Of a stretch of 41,160 nt of DNA, positions 1 through 6,143 are shown piece after piece. Below the pieces are notes generated by a model that searched no databases, was not told the origin of the DNA, and was given only the letters and a program-made list of their open reading frames with translations. The first letter of the stretch is position 1. Every line of letters starts with the position of its first letter. Source of the DNA: a virus. Made by a program: the position numbers and the translations under genes. Where the stretch lies: positions 1-41,160 of the IMG/VR virus record IMGVR_UViG_3300035034_001387. One strand, written 5' to 3'.

Positions 1-49
1 CATCTTAGCTCCTAAGCTGGGTTTTATATGCACGCCTAAGCGAACATAG

Positions 50-137
50 AGGAGAGAGGGGGATTCGAACCCCCGTGCCGCCGAAGCAACTCTCGATTAG
101 CAGTCGAGCGCGTTTGTCCTATCTCTGCCATCTCTCC
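50..137 (-). tRNA. tRNA-Ser (anticodon GCU)
   Basis: On the minus strand a full class II cloverleaf can be drawn. The acceptor stem is GGAGAGA/TCTCTCC and the T arm is GGGGG-TTCGAAT-CCCCC. The anticodon stem CTCGA/TCGAG encloses a seven-base loop with GCT at positions 34-36, and there is a long variable arm as expected for serine. It would read AGC/AGU codons. No 3' CCA is encoded, so the host must add it. The base in the discriminator position is T, unusual for serine. It is the last element of the leftward tRNA group. Confidence 0.93.
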
Positions 138-328
138 TTAGGTGCCCTTTTTTACGTGTAGGGCAAGAATCCTTCAACAGTAAAGGACTCCCACGGGCCG
201 TCTTTGCGGCCTGTCACCTGCTATTTATCCGCCACAAGAGGGCGCTCAGTGCTAGAGCACTGAGACTCCCCTACGACATAACCCTCGTAGGGTGGGAAGA
301 GATAGGTAACTGCTCACCTCTCTCAAGG
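138..328 (-). other. Protein-free spacer with three consecutive hairpins
   Basis: I see no protein gene here. Three stem-loops lie close together: GGCCG/CGGCC at 196-211, a perfect 8-bp stem with a four-base loop at 245-264 (CTCAGTGC/GCACTGAG), and an 8-bp stem at 269-292 (CCCTACGA/TCGTAGGG). No T-arm consensus is present, so this is not an obvious tRNA. It could be a structured small RNA, decayed tRNAs, or processing hairpins between tRNAs. The function is unknown. Confidence 0.4.
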
Positions 329-422
329 TGTGACGGTAGGAATCGAACCTACTGTGGCTTACGCCTGATGTAAGACCCGTCAGGGTCACATCCCTTGTCC
401 CAATGACAAGGCTAACGTCACA
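329..422 (-). tRNA. Atypical tRNA-like element with enlarged middle domain
   Basis: A 7-bp acceptor stem (TGTGACG/CGTCACA, extendable by one pair) and a perfect T arm (GTAGG-TTCGATT-CCTAC) are clear on the minus strand. The middle does not fold canonically. Fold 1 gives a D arm CCTTGT/ACAAGG, an anticodon stem GATGT/ACATC with a 16-base loop, and a short variable arm GGC-GTAA-GCC. Fold 2 gives an anticodon arm CTTAC/GTAAG with loop ATCAGGC (anticodon CAG, leucine) and a 41-base D region. It lies between tRNA-Ser and tRNA-Phe. It may be a functional odd tRNA, one with an insertion, or a decayed copy. Confidence 0.5.
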
Positions 423-470
423 CGTTTCTATTGGGATTTTCAAAGATTCGAGATGTTTCGACATCTCAAG

Positions 471-542
471 TGGTTCCTCGGAGACTTGAACTCCGGCCTC
501 CGGCTTTTCAGACCGGCGCTCTTCCAGTTGAGCTAAGGAACC
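471..542 (-). tRNA. tRNA-Phe (anticodon GAA)
   Basis: Minus-strand cloverleaf with acceptor GGTTCCT/AGGAACC and discriminator A. The D arm is of the usual AGCTCAACTGG type. The anticodon stem CCGGT/GCCGG has loop CTGAAAA (anticodon GAA), and the T arm is CGGAG-TTCAAGT-CTCCG. CCA is not encoded. A 7-bp inverted repeat (GAGTAGG/CCTACTC, 552-585) lies just upstream on the minus strand and may help processing. Confidence 0.95.
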
Positions 543-650
543 TTATGTTGCGAGTAGGGCCTTTACTTCCCTGTCTCGCCTACTCACTATACCACCAAGT
601 CTCACCCTTTTCAACTCTTTTCTCAAAAAGAAAGGCCGAACCTTCCGTTG

Positions 651-712
651 TGGAGGATTCGACCCTGGGGTACTTGACTATGTGAGTCACTTACACTACG
701 GCGCATCCTCCA
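651..712 (-). pseudogene. Degenerate tRNA-like remnant
   Basis: On the minus strand GGAGGAT and ATCCTCC form a perfect 7-bp acceptor-like stem followed by A. GTCGAAT resembles a T loop and TGACT/AGTCA resembles an anticodon stem, but the T stem is incomplete and the presumed anticodon loop has only five bases. It lies between the candidate promoter and the three downstream tRNA elements. The likeliest reading is a decayed tRNA; chance folding is possible. Confidence 0.3.
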
Positions 713-785
713 AAGCGGCCACCATTATGGGCCACGGGGAGATGAGAGCCACTAAAAGTGGTGGCTTTCATGATTGTCGAGATAT

Positions 786-814
786 AAGTTAACACGTTGC
801 TTGCTCTTTGTCAA
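786..814 (-). promoter_or_regulatory. Candidate sigma-70 promoter for the tRNA group
   Basis: Minus strand shows TTGACA, a 17-base spacer, then TAACTT. The -35 box is perfect and the -10 box is poor. It sits at the head of the leftward tRNA group, with no gene between it and the tRNAs. Confidence 0.45.
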
Positions 815-950
815 GTCGAAATCAGCCTTTGATTTCGAGAATGTACTCTAGGGTTATATAAGAGCATTATCAATGCTTTCTCGCCTTTATGTATACCAAA
901 ACACCTGGGGTGCTCTCTTTTATTTCGAGGATGCGAAAAAAGTTTCCTTT

Positions 951-1376
951 TTATCGGAGCAAACGGCTAATCTCGGCTACTGACGCATCTTCCTGATCGA
1001 TCAAGGTCTCCAACTGGCGTTGGATGATGGGACGGCCCTCCGCGAGCACGTGCGCGTGCCTATAAATCGAGAGCGCGGTACGTTCCATCTCAAAAGCCTT
1101 CATCAAAAGGTCTTCAGGTGCGCTGAGCATCGTCTCCTCCAGGTCAAGATCGATTTCAATCTTAGTTCCAGGCTCGACTTGTAAATCCGACAGGATACCC
1201 CGCACAAGGCTAAGATGTACGGCGCTCTCGGCTGCTTCAGCCTCGAACAGGGGCGCAAGGGTTAGCCTGTACATCCCACGGCAGTATACCGCCATATGGC
1301 CATAAGAGAGCATCGCTCTCATTTCAAACTCCACGGCCTCTTCTAACACGTCGTGCAGGGTAGGTTCACCAGACAT
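951..1376 (-). CDS. Ferritin-like helical protein
   Basis: A 141-residue, all-helical, acidic protein. The pattern of paired helices carrying Glu and His (E16/E18, E47/E50 with H54, E96/E98, E123 and E129-D130) resembles the ferritin-like/bacterioferritin di-iron four-helix fold. Exact ExxH spacing is not kept, so metal binding is uncertain. I chose the ATG at 1376 because a GGAG lies six bases upstream. This start overlaps the stop of the preceding gene, implying translational coupling. The same frame stays open further upstream but only inside the preceding gene. It could act in iron storage, DNA protection or simply as a structural helical bundle. Confidence 0.55.
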   Translation of the reverse strand: MSGEPTLHDVLEEAVEFEMRAMLSYGHMAVYCRGMYRLTLAPLFEAEAAESAVHLSLVRGILSDLQVEPGTKIEIDLDLEETMLSAPEDLLMKAFEMERTALSIYRHAHVLAEGRPIIQRQLETLIDQEDASVAEISRLLR

Positions 1377-1584
1377 CATCAACTCCGTCATCTTCGCCAT
1401 AAATGAAGTCGTCTTCCTCGCCCAGCACGTCATACACGTCGTCAAGACGATCTTCGTCTTCGACCATGACAGAGTACCCGTCACCTTCAAGGTCTGCCAC
1501 GATCTTCTCAAGCTTGGCTTGGTGGTCGTCCTCATCCTTTGCAGTGATCGTCCTGACTAACTGGAGCGTAACTTCGGTTTTCAT
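1366..1584 (-). CDS. Small acidic protein of unknown function
   Basis: A 72-residue protein whose C-terminal half is very rich in Asp and Glu. It starts MKTEVTLQLV. An AGAGG sits seven bases before the ATG, and the gene begins ten bases after the RNA ligase stop. Its last codons overlap the start of the ferritin-like gene, so the two are probably translated together. The beta-strand-like N-terminus and acidic tail would suit a small protein-binding or DNA-mimic role, but nothing specific is recognisable. Confidence 0.7.
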   Translation of the reverse strand: MKTEVTLQLVRTITAKDEDDHQAKLEKIVADLEGDGYSVMVEDEDRLDDVYDVLGEEDDFIYGEDDGVDDVW

Positions 1585-1594
1585 TCTCGTCCTC

Positions 1595-2203
1595 TCATTT
1601 TAGCTTCTCGAATAGCTTTTCGTCCTCACCACATCGGGATTTGAGGGCTTCTAGCCACGCGTTTGATTTTATCTTGAACATCCCCGGACCTGTCTTGCCG
1701 GGAACGCCCTTTACAATCACACCTTCAAGCGACATGCCCTCCAGTGTGGACTCTCGAACCGAACGCACAAAGGCGTCGTCAATGTTCCCGTGAAAAAGAA
1801 GTTCGGCATGAGGAACCTCAGAAAAGAGACCCAAGAACTCTTCGGGTCCCAGGAGGCCCTTCTTATAAGGCGCTACATCAATCAGGAACAGACCCATATC
1901 ATCTTCGGGATCGTGCGAACCTGCGAAAGAGTTCGGTCCCACGTACTCAAAATAGAAGACAGCGCGTTCCCACTTCTGGGCTTTAGCAGTCTCAGACAGT
2001 GTTTCTGCGTAGCTACCCTCAAGAAGCGCTACAGAGGGGCCAAATACAGGGTCTGAGGGGTCCAACAGTCTACGCCGGGTTCCATACTTGTAGAAGCCCT
2101 TCTTGTGGCTCCACTCGGCTCTAATGTTGCTTCCGTCCAGTTTGTTGAACGCATAGAAAACCCCGTTGCGAATGCTTCGGGGTATGCTGGGGTAAGTCTG
2201 CAT
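1595..2203 (-). CDS. RNA ligase family protein
   Basis: A 202-residue nucleotidyltransferase of the ATP-dependent RNA ligase (Rnl2-like) type. Visible motifs are KLDGSN near residues 21-26 with K21 as the predicted AMP-accepting lysine, an FYFEYVG motif III-like segment, EGVIVKG (motif IV) and FKIKS (motif V) near the end. This family seals nicked RNA, for example tRNAs cut by host defence nucleases. The start at 2203 is preferred over an in-frame ATG at 2248: it has AGGA six bases upstream and lies 12 bases after the previous stop, whereas the longer form would overlap that gene by 34 bases. It lacks any large C-terminal domain. Confidence 0.85.
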   Translation of the reverse strand: MQTYPSIPRSIRNGVFYAFNKLDGSNIRAEWSHKKGFYKYGTRRRLLDPSDPVFGPSVALLEGSYAETLSETAKAQKWERAVFYFEYVGPNSFAGSHDPEDDMGLFLIDVAPYKKGLLGPEEFLGLFSEVPHAELLFHGNIDDAFVRSVRESTLEGMSLEGVIVKGVPGKTGPGMFKIKSNAWLEALKSRCGEDEKLFEKLK

Positions 2204-2214
2204 AAAAATCCTGT

Positions 2215-2586
2215 TCAGGTCCTGGCGAGCCTCTGACCTCGCTTCCAAGCCCTGTATGTGTCGCGATCGTCTTTGGACATGGCCTTGAAAGCCTTACGTG
2301 TCTGACGATCGCCTAGTAGCGTGTTGATCTGCCGCTTCGTTAGGTTGAGATACGTCTCACCCTCATGCTCTACATTGAAGAGTACCTTATGCACCACGGT
2401 GTCGCGGGGCTCCCCGTCCACCCACTGGTACCGAATCCCCTGCTTGGAGTGGGCAAGCTTGCGGGCCAGTCTTACGGTCTTACCTCCGACCGGGTTACCG
2501 AAGACGTCCTCGGAGGGCTTCGTGGTCACGGTAGACCGGGGTGCATTTGTCTCACTGTCACGGGCAACGGTTACTTTTGAGGTCAT
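2215..2586 (-). CDS. Hypothetical protein
   Basis: A 123-residue basic protein that I do not recognise. The N-terminal 30 residues are Thr/Ser-rich and probably flexible. The remainder has a compact, charged look with LNLTKRQINTLLGDR, and it ends in a run of Arg/Lys-rich residues. AGGAG lies nine bases before the ATG. It is the first gene of the leftward run toward RNA ligase, with a promoter-like sequence right at its start. The basic charge would suit nucleic-acid binding; that is inference. Confidence 0.7.
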   Translation of the reverse strand: MTSKVTVARDSETNAPRSTVTTKPSEDVFGNPVGGKTVRLARKLAHSKQGIRYQWVDGEPRDTVVHKVLFNVEHEGETYLNLTKRQINTLLGDRQTRKAFKAMSKDDRDTYRAWKRGQRLART

Positions 2587-2589
2587 AGC

Positions 2590-2618
2590 CTTATACTCCT
2601 AAAATTTATCAATGTCAA
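2590..2618 (-). promoter_or_regulatory. Near-consensus sigma-70 promoter abutting a start codon
   Basis: Minus strand shows TTGACA, a 17-base spacer, then TATAAG. This is one of the best promoter matches in the window. The -10 box ends only three bases before the ATG of the 2215-2586 gene, so transcription would start at or just inside the start codon. Either that gene is leaderless or starts later, or the promoter serves RNA ligase and the genes after it. Confidence 0.55.
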
Positions 2619-2676
2619 CGCGGCAGCCTTATCGGCTTTATCATGTATCCGAACAGGTACAGCTTTCTCTTTTATT

Positions 2677-3621
2677 TCACTCTTCCTCATCTTTTGTATT
2701 CAAAAGATCGGCTAAAAATCCTCCCGCTTTGTACGTGTCAGGAGCGTCGTCTTCCAGTAAAATGTGAGGATCACCACCTTGGAAGATATCCAGGCTTCGT
2801 GAAAACCACACATCCCTATGTAGAGGGATTATCGGGGCTGACCTTCCACGTCTCCACAAGATCTCTTCTCGCGACCCTCCCTTGTGTTTAGCAGTTACGT
2901 TACCCACGGACGAGTACGAATCAAACGCAAACTTCTCGACTCCGGCAGGAATAGTCAAGTTGTCTTGATCATAGTTACTTACCATCCAAGACCCCTGGCA
3001 GTTGCCCAGCAGGTTAAAAAGGTCTTGAAGGTCTCCTAACGAGTAACCCCCGTAATGCCCTTGACCCGTATTGGGATAGGGAGGGTCACAGTAAAAGAAG
3101 GTGTTTGGTGAGTCCCAGGTCTCTATGACTTGGAGAGCGTCCCTGTTTTCAATGTATACACGGGAGAACCGCTCCGTACAGGCGAAGAGGCGTTTCTTCC
3201 CATTATAGTAAGTTTTGGGATGAAGGGGGTAAATCGTACTCTTACCCCAACCTCCGTTGATCTTATACCCGAAACTTTGCCTGATATTTACAAAGAATCG
3301 TCGAGCCCTTTCCACAGCCTCCAGGCCGTCCTCTTGAACCCCGATAGCAAGCTCGTATTCCTCGCGACTATACAGCGTAAGGTCCAAGGCACGATGTAAC
3401 TCTTCGCCTTGGTCTCTCAAAACCTGATAGAAGTTAACTATGTCGCTGTTAAGATCGTTGACGACCTCTGCATAATAAGCGCTGCCAACCAAAGGCTTTT
3501 GGAAAAAGACAGCTAGACCTCCAGCGAAGGGTTCCACATACACCAAGTGCTTGGGAATGAGAGGTATTATTTTGGCCGCAAGGCGGACTTTCCCCCCATA
3601 ATAATTGAAGGCAGGTTTCAT
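2677..3621 (-). CDS. dam: DNA adenine methyltransferase (Dam/D12 class)
   Basis: A 314-residue protein of the D12 class, which methylates the N6 of adenine in DNA using S-adenosylmethionine. Seen in order: the N-terminal NYYGGK (FxGxK-like) segment, VEPFAGG near residues 29-35 (AdoMet loop), NDLN near 55-58, FGYK near 117-120, and the catalytic DPPY at 179-182. GAGG precedes the ATG at a short distance. Length is a little above the usual 260-280 because of a C-terminal extension of about 45 residues, acidic at its end. A phage Dam typically protects its genome from host restriction. No partner restriction gene is next to it. Confidence 0.93.
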   Translation of the reverse strand: MKPAFNYYGGKVRLAAKIIPLIPKHLVYVEPFAGGLAVFFQKPLVGSAYYAEVVNDLNSDIVNFYQVLRDQGEELHRALDLTLYSREEYELAIGVQEDGLEAVERARRFFVNIRQSFGYKINGGWGKSTIYPLHPKTYYNGKKRLFACTERFSRVYIENRDALQVIETWDSPNTFFYCDPPYPNTGQGHYGGYSLGDLQDLFNLLGNCQGSWMVSNYDQDNLTIPAGVEKFAFDSYSSVGNVTAKHKGGSREEILWRRGRSAPIIPLHRDVWFSRSLDIFQGGDPHILLEDDAPDTYKAGGFLADLLNTKDEEE

Positions 3622-3652
3622 ACTTCCTCTGGAGCTTTAATAGTTGACTGGA

Positions 3653-3724
3653 AGCCTTCGGAGGGAATCGAACCCTCATCTCATCCATACCACAGATGTA
3701 TTCTAGCCGTTGAACTACGAAGGC
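3653..3724 (-). tRNA. tRNA-Thr (anticodon GGU)
   Basis: Minus-strand cloverleaf: acceptor GCCTTCG/CGAAGGC, D arm with AGTTCAACGGCTAGAA, anticodon stem CATCT/GGATG around loop GTGGTAT (anticodon GGT), and T arm GAGGG-TTCGATT-CCCTC. Discriminator is T and CCA is not encoded. A 5-bp hairpin GGGCC-GTAA-GGCCC (3729-3742) sits between it and the upstream coding sequence. Confidence 0.93.
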
Positions 3725-3750
3725 GTGCGGGCCGTAAGGCCCAGTGAGCA

Positions 3751-4251
3751 TCAGACAGTCGAGGAATCGGTCTTCGGAGTGTCCTCTGATCTTGCTCGCT
3801 CAATGAGCTTGATTTGTGACTTCAGCGTTGTAAACAGAATGTCGCCTACTTTCACCTCTTGGTCCGGCTCTTCGTCAAGGGTCCAGTTCTCTTCTTGCCC
3901 AATGAACTCGGCAACGGTTTTTTCGCCCAGATTCGTCTGATCGTACTGGCATGAAAGGTAGGTTCCCGTCACACGGTTACCGTCAACGCTCGTGACCTTG
4001 ATGGACGCGACGAAGTAGTCCTTATTGTCAGCCTCTATCTGAACCCTGTTCGTTCGCGACTTTACCTTATCACCTACTGCGACATTTTGGTAGTTCAAAC
4101 AGTTGATTGGATAGACCGTGGAACATTTGAACGCACCGTGTGTGGGACGCACCACAACGCCCTTCCCACCACAGCGTCCATAACCCTCACGGTCGAAGCC
4201 TCCGACGACCCCTTCTTTCCAACCGTCAGGTCCAGCCCCCAGGACATTCAT
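3751..4251 (-). CDS. Hypothetical protein
   Basis: A 166-residue protein of unknown function. The N-terminus is Gly-rich. The rest looks beta-rich, with a TSVDGNRVTGTYLSCQY segment and a VKVGDILFTTLKSQ segment that suggest a small barrel. It is flanked by tRNA-Ser upstream and tRNA-Thr downstream. The frame stays open upstream through tRNA-Ser, so those residues are not real protein. ATGs at 4278, 4272 and 4251 are possible. I chose 4251 because GAAGG lies seven bases before it. Confidence 0.6.
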   Translation of the reverse strand: MNVLGAGPDGWKEGVVGGFDREGYGRCGGKGVVVRPTHGAFKCSTVYPINCLNYQNVAVGDKVKSRTNRVQIEADNKDYFVASIKVTSVDGNRVTGTYLSCQYDQTNLGEKTVAEFIGQEENWTLDEEPDQEVKVGDILFTTLKSQIKLIERARSEDTPKTDSSTV

Positions 4252-4311
4252 CTGGACGCCTTCTTTCGTCATACTCATTACGTACTCACTTGCACAGGTT
4301 AAAGACCTTAG

Positions 4312-4400
4312 AGGAGCGGGAGGGATTCGAACCCTCGTGCCCTTTGCAGGACCATCCGAGTTCCAGTCGGAGACGATAAGCCAAGCTCTGTCACCACTCC
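4312..4400 (-). tRNA. tRNA-Ser (anticodon GGA)
   Basis: Class II cloverleaf on the minus strand: acceptor GGAGTGG/CCGCTCC with one G-T pair, anticodon stem TCCGA/TCGGA with loop CTGGAAC (anticodon GGA), a long variable arm, and T arm GAGGG-TTCGAAT-CCCTC. CCA is not encoded and the discriminator is T. Its 5' end directly touches a perfect 16-bp inverted repeat. Confidence 0.94.
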
Positions 4401-4447
4401 TTATCTGGGATGATAACACCCTACAACAGGATTATCATCCCAGATAA
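4401..4447. repeat. Perfect 16-bp inverted repeat abutting tRNA-Ser
   Basis: TTATCTGGGATGATAA at 4401-4416 is the exact reverse complement of 4432-4447, with a 15-base loop. On the minus strand it follows the stop of the 4450-4728 gene and ends exactly at the first base of tRNA-Ser. No T run follows, so it does not look like an ordinary terminator. An RNase-processed stem that frees the tRNA 5' end is one possibility. Confidence 0.75.
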
Positions 4448-4449
4448 TA

Positions 4450-4728
4450 TCAAGCCTGGCGAATGTAGCTGGCGTCTAGCCAACCGAACTGAAGGTCAAG
4501 ATCACGATTAACAGGGGTGCTCACGATGTACGCGACCCAAGCCCCATCGCTATCCTGCATCACAACCGAAGCTACTACGGTACCCCCCTTGAGCATACCT
4601 GCGTCACCGTAATCAATGGACACCTTATCCCCCACCTTGTGCGCGGGAGTGGTCGAAGTGATGGCGACGGGTCCGTTGCGGGCGATGCCCATAAGCTTGT
4701 CATTCTTCAGATTCTTCAGGTCAGTCAT
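4450..4728 (-). CDS. Hypothetical small beta-rich protein
   Basis: A 92-residue protein with an apparent small beta-barrel: HKVGDKVSIDYGD, GGTVVASVVMQDSDGAWVAYIVS, then an aromatic end. The style resembles SH3/KOW-like barrels. I chose the ATG at 4728 because AAGGAAG lies just upstream; an in-frame ATG at 4758 overlaps the previous stop but lacks a clear ribosome site. It is followed by the inverted repeat and tRNA-Ser. The function is unknown. Confidence 0.7.
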   Translation of the reverse strand: MTDLKNLKNDKLMGIARNGPVAITSTTPAHKVGDKVSIDYGDAGMLKGGTVVASVVMQDSDGAWVAYIVSTPVNRDLDLQFGWLDASYIRQA

Positions 4729-4754
4729 CTTTACTTCCTTTGGATTTAGCCTCG

Positions 4755-5417
4755 TCATTGAGGCTTGTGGTAGAAGGTCACGAGGTCCATGAGCACTTCA
4801 AGTTGAAGTGGAACATAACACCTATTCAGGTTAGACACAAGGGCTATTTGATTCTTCGTAGGGTTGAACAGAACAAAACTGGACTGCCATTCCGTAGCAA
4901 GGTCAAAAAGGGTCGTCATGAAATCGTCTTCCCATGACACCTTTGACATCTCCTCTAACCTTTCCTCGGGAACAGACAGTCTCCAGCCCGGCTTACCTGC
5001 CCCGTCCAATGGGACGGAGCAATTGCCCAAAAAGAAAGGCACCACAGACAAACCGTGGACGGTCTTGGTGGGAGTTACACGCCTGAAGTTGAAGAGCATC
5101 GAAGCGGCTTCTGGGAGCAGAAGTTCAAACATCGTGTCTGGGTCAGGACCTTGAAGCAACAGGGTGTTGACCCCAGGGGCGTGCGCCATGTACGGACGCC
5201 CCAGAACTGTAGACACGTCCTCAGACGACATGTAACCCCGACGCAGGGTGATCTTGATAAGCTCTTTGACCCCTTCAATCTCCCCTGCGTAAAAGAGAGG
5301 GTTGTCTTTATGGTGGGGCAAGATACGGGTCAACCCAAGGGACATCAGGTGTGAGGTCCCACCCAGGATCTCCAGTTCGTCCAGAAAATCCTTCTCTTCA
5401 AGGTCGTCTATAATCAT
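4755..5417 (-). CDS. Hypothetical protein
   Basis: A 220-residue acidic protein that I do not recognise. It is mixed alpha/beta with hydrophobic strands such as HGLSVVPFFLGN and QIALVSNLNRCYVPL. No signal peptide, membrane segment or known motif is visible. AAGGA lies eight bases before the ATG, and it starts 14 bases after the sigma factor stop, so both are probably in one transcript. Whether it regulates the sigma factor cannot be told from the sequence. Confidence 0.75.
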   Translation of the reverse strand: MIIDDLEEKDFLDELEILGGTSHLMSLGLTRILPHHKDNPLFYAGEIEGVKELIKITLRRGYMSSEDVSTVLGRPYMAHAPGVNTLLLQGPDPDTMFELLLPEAASMLFNFRRVTPTKTVHGLSVVPFFLGNCSVPLDGAGKPGWRLSVPEERLEEMSKVSWEDDFMTTLFDLATEWQSSFVLFNPTKNQIALVSNLNRCYVPLQLEVLMDLVTFYHKPQ

Positions 5418-5431
5418 GCTCCAAATCCTTC

Positions 5432-6028
5432 TCAGTTACCGGAGCAAGCCTCTTCCAACGTCTCCGGGGAAAAGATTTGCTCCAAAATCGCGTTGTCATA
5501 GGTGTCAAGCAACACCTCGCGAGCCTTGCGGCGCGCCCTGTACAGCCGACTCATGACCGTCCCCACTGGAACCTGAAGTTCAACCGCAGCTTCTTTGTAG
5601 GACATGCCGTTGACATCCACAGCGGATATCACCTCGAAGAAGATATCATCAAGATTGACGGAAAGCAAGTCCAAAAGGGAGTCAAGCTCCATACCAGACA
5701 TGGGGTCCGACTTCAGACGCTCGTAAGTAGACGTGTAGGCACGAAGTGTGGCAGGATGGTTTGACACGATCTCCTGGTACTTCCTCTTACGGCGATACCT
5801 GTTGACAAACAGGCGGAAGAGGATCACGAAGAGCCAAGCCTTGAGGTTGGTCCCCTTCTCGAAGCGATCCTCGTTGGACGCTGCCTTCACGATGGTGTCT
5901 TGGACAAGATCCTCGACCCCGTTGGTTGAACCATTGAACAGTTGCAGTGCGCGACGGGTCAGGGCTTCCTCGTGTTCGAGGATCTGGTGGATGAACTCTT
6001 CATTAAGGGTCTTATCGGGCTTTGACAT
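5432..6028 (-). CDS. ECF-like RNA polymerase sigma factor
   Basis: A 198-residue sigma factor of the two-domain (sigma2-sigma4) ECF type, which directs RNA polymerase to particular promoters. Region 2 shows EDLVQDTIVKA followed by NLKAWLFVILFRLFVNRYRR. Region 4 shows a helix-turn-helix, MSYKEAAVELQVPVGTVMSR, then YRARRKAREVL. No sigma1.1 or sigma3 region is present. I chose the ATG at 6028 because GGAGG lies four bases upstream; an open extension upstream lacks a site. It is divergent from the Nfu-like gene with an inverted repeat between them. It may switch on a set of phage or host promoters; its targets are not known. Confidence 0.9.
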   Translation of the reverse strand: MSKPDKTLNEEFIHQILEHEEALTRRALQLFNGSTNGVEDLVQDTIVKAASNEDRFEKGTNLKAWLFVILFRLFVNRYRRKRKYQEIVSNHPATLRAYTSTYERLKSDPMSGMELDSLLDLLSVNLDDIFFEVISAVDVNGMSYKEAAVELQVPVGTVMSRLYRARRKAREVLLDTYDNAILEQIFSPETLEEACSGN

Positions 6029-6105
6029 AATACCTCCGGGTATTTTCGTGAACGTCGGCTTTGTGTTGAGGGGACACATTAGCACAAGACGCTTCATATT
6101 GCAAA

Positions 6106-6123
6106 TTTAAACAGGGCAGTTTA
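6106..6123. promoter_or_regulatory. Inverted repeat in a divergent intergenic region
   Basis: TTAAAC and GTTTAA form a perfect 6-bp inverted repeat with a six-base spacer, midway between the divergent sigma factor gene and the Nfu-like gene. The symmetry and position suit an operator for a dimeric regulator, but short AT-rich repeats also occur by chance. Confidence 0.3.
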
Positions 6124-6143
6124 ACGCCGACCAAGGACTTCTG

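Larger units (their letters stand above)
543..950. other. Protein-free tRNA leader region
   Basis: No convincing protein gene. It holds an inverted repeat at 552-585, a degenerate tRNA-like unit at 651-712, a hairpin GCCAC/GTGGC near 750-768, a candidate leftward promoter at 786-814, a 9-bp hairpin TCGAAATCA/TGATTTCGA at 816-838, and an AT-rich tail after the ferritin-like gene. An open frame on the plus strand here reads antisense through tRNA-Phe and has no gene-like features. Confidence 0.6.

Noticed and set aside
252-685. Open frames across the tRNA region on both strands
   Set aside because: They overlap tRNA-Phe, the tRNA-like element or hairpins and show no ribosome site or protein-like composition.
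4140-4419. Open frames and N-terminal extension through tRNA-Ser
   Set aside because: The residues are encoded by the tRNA and the inverted repeat; a better start lies downstream at 4251.
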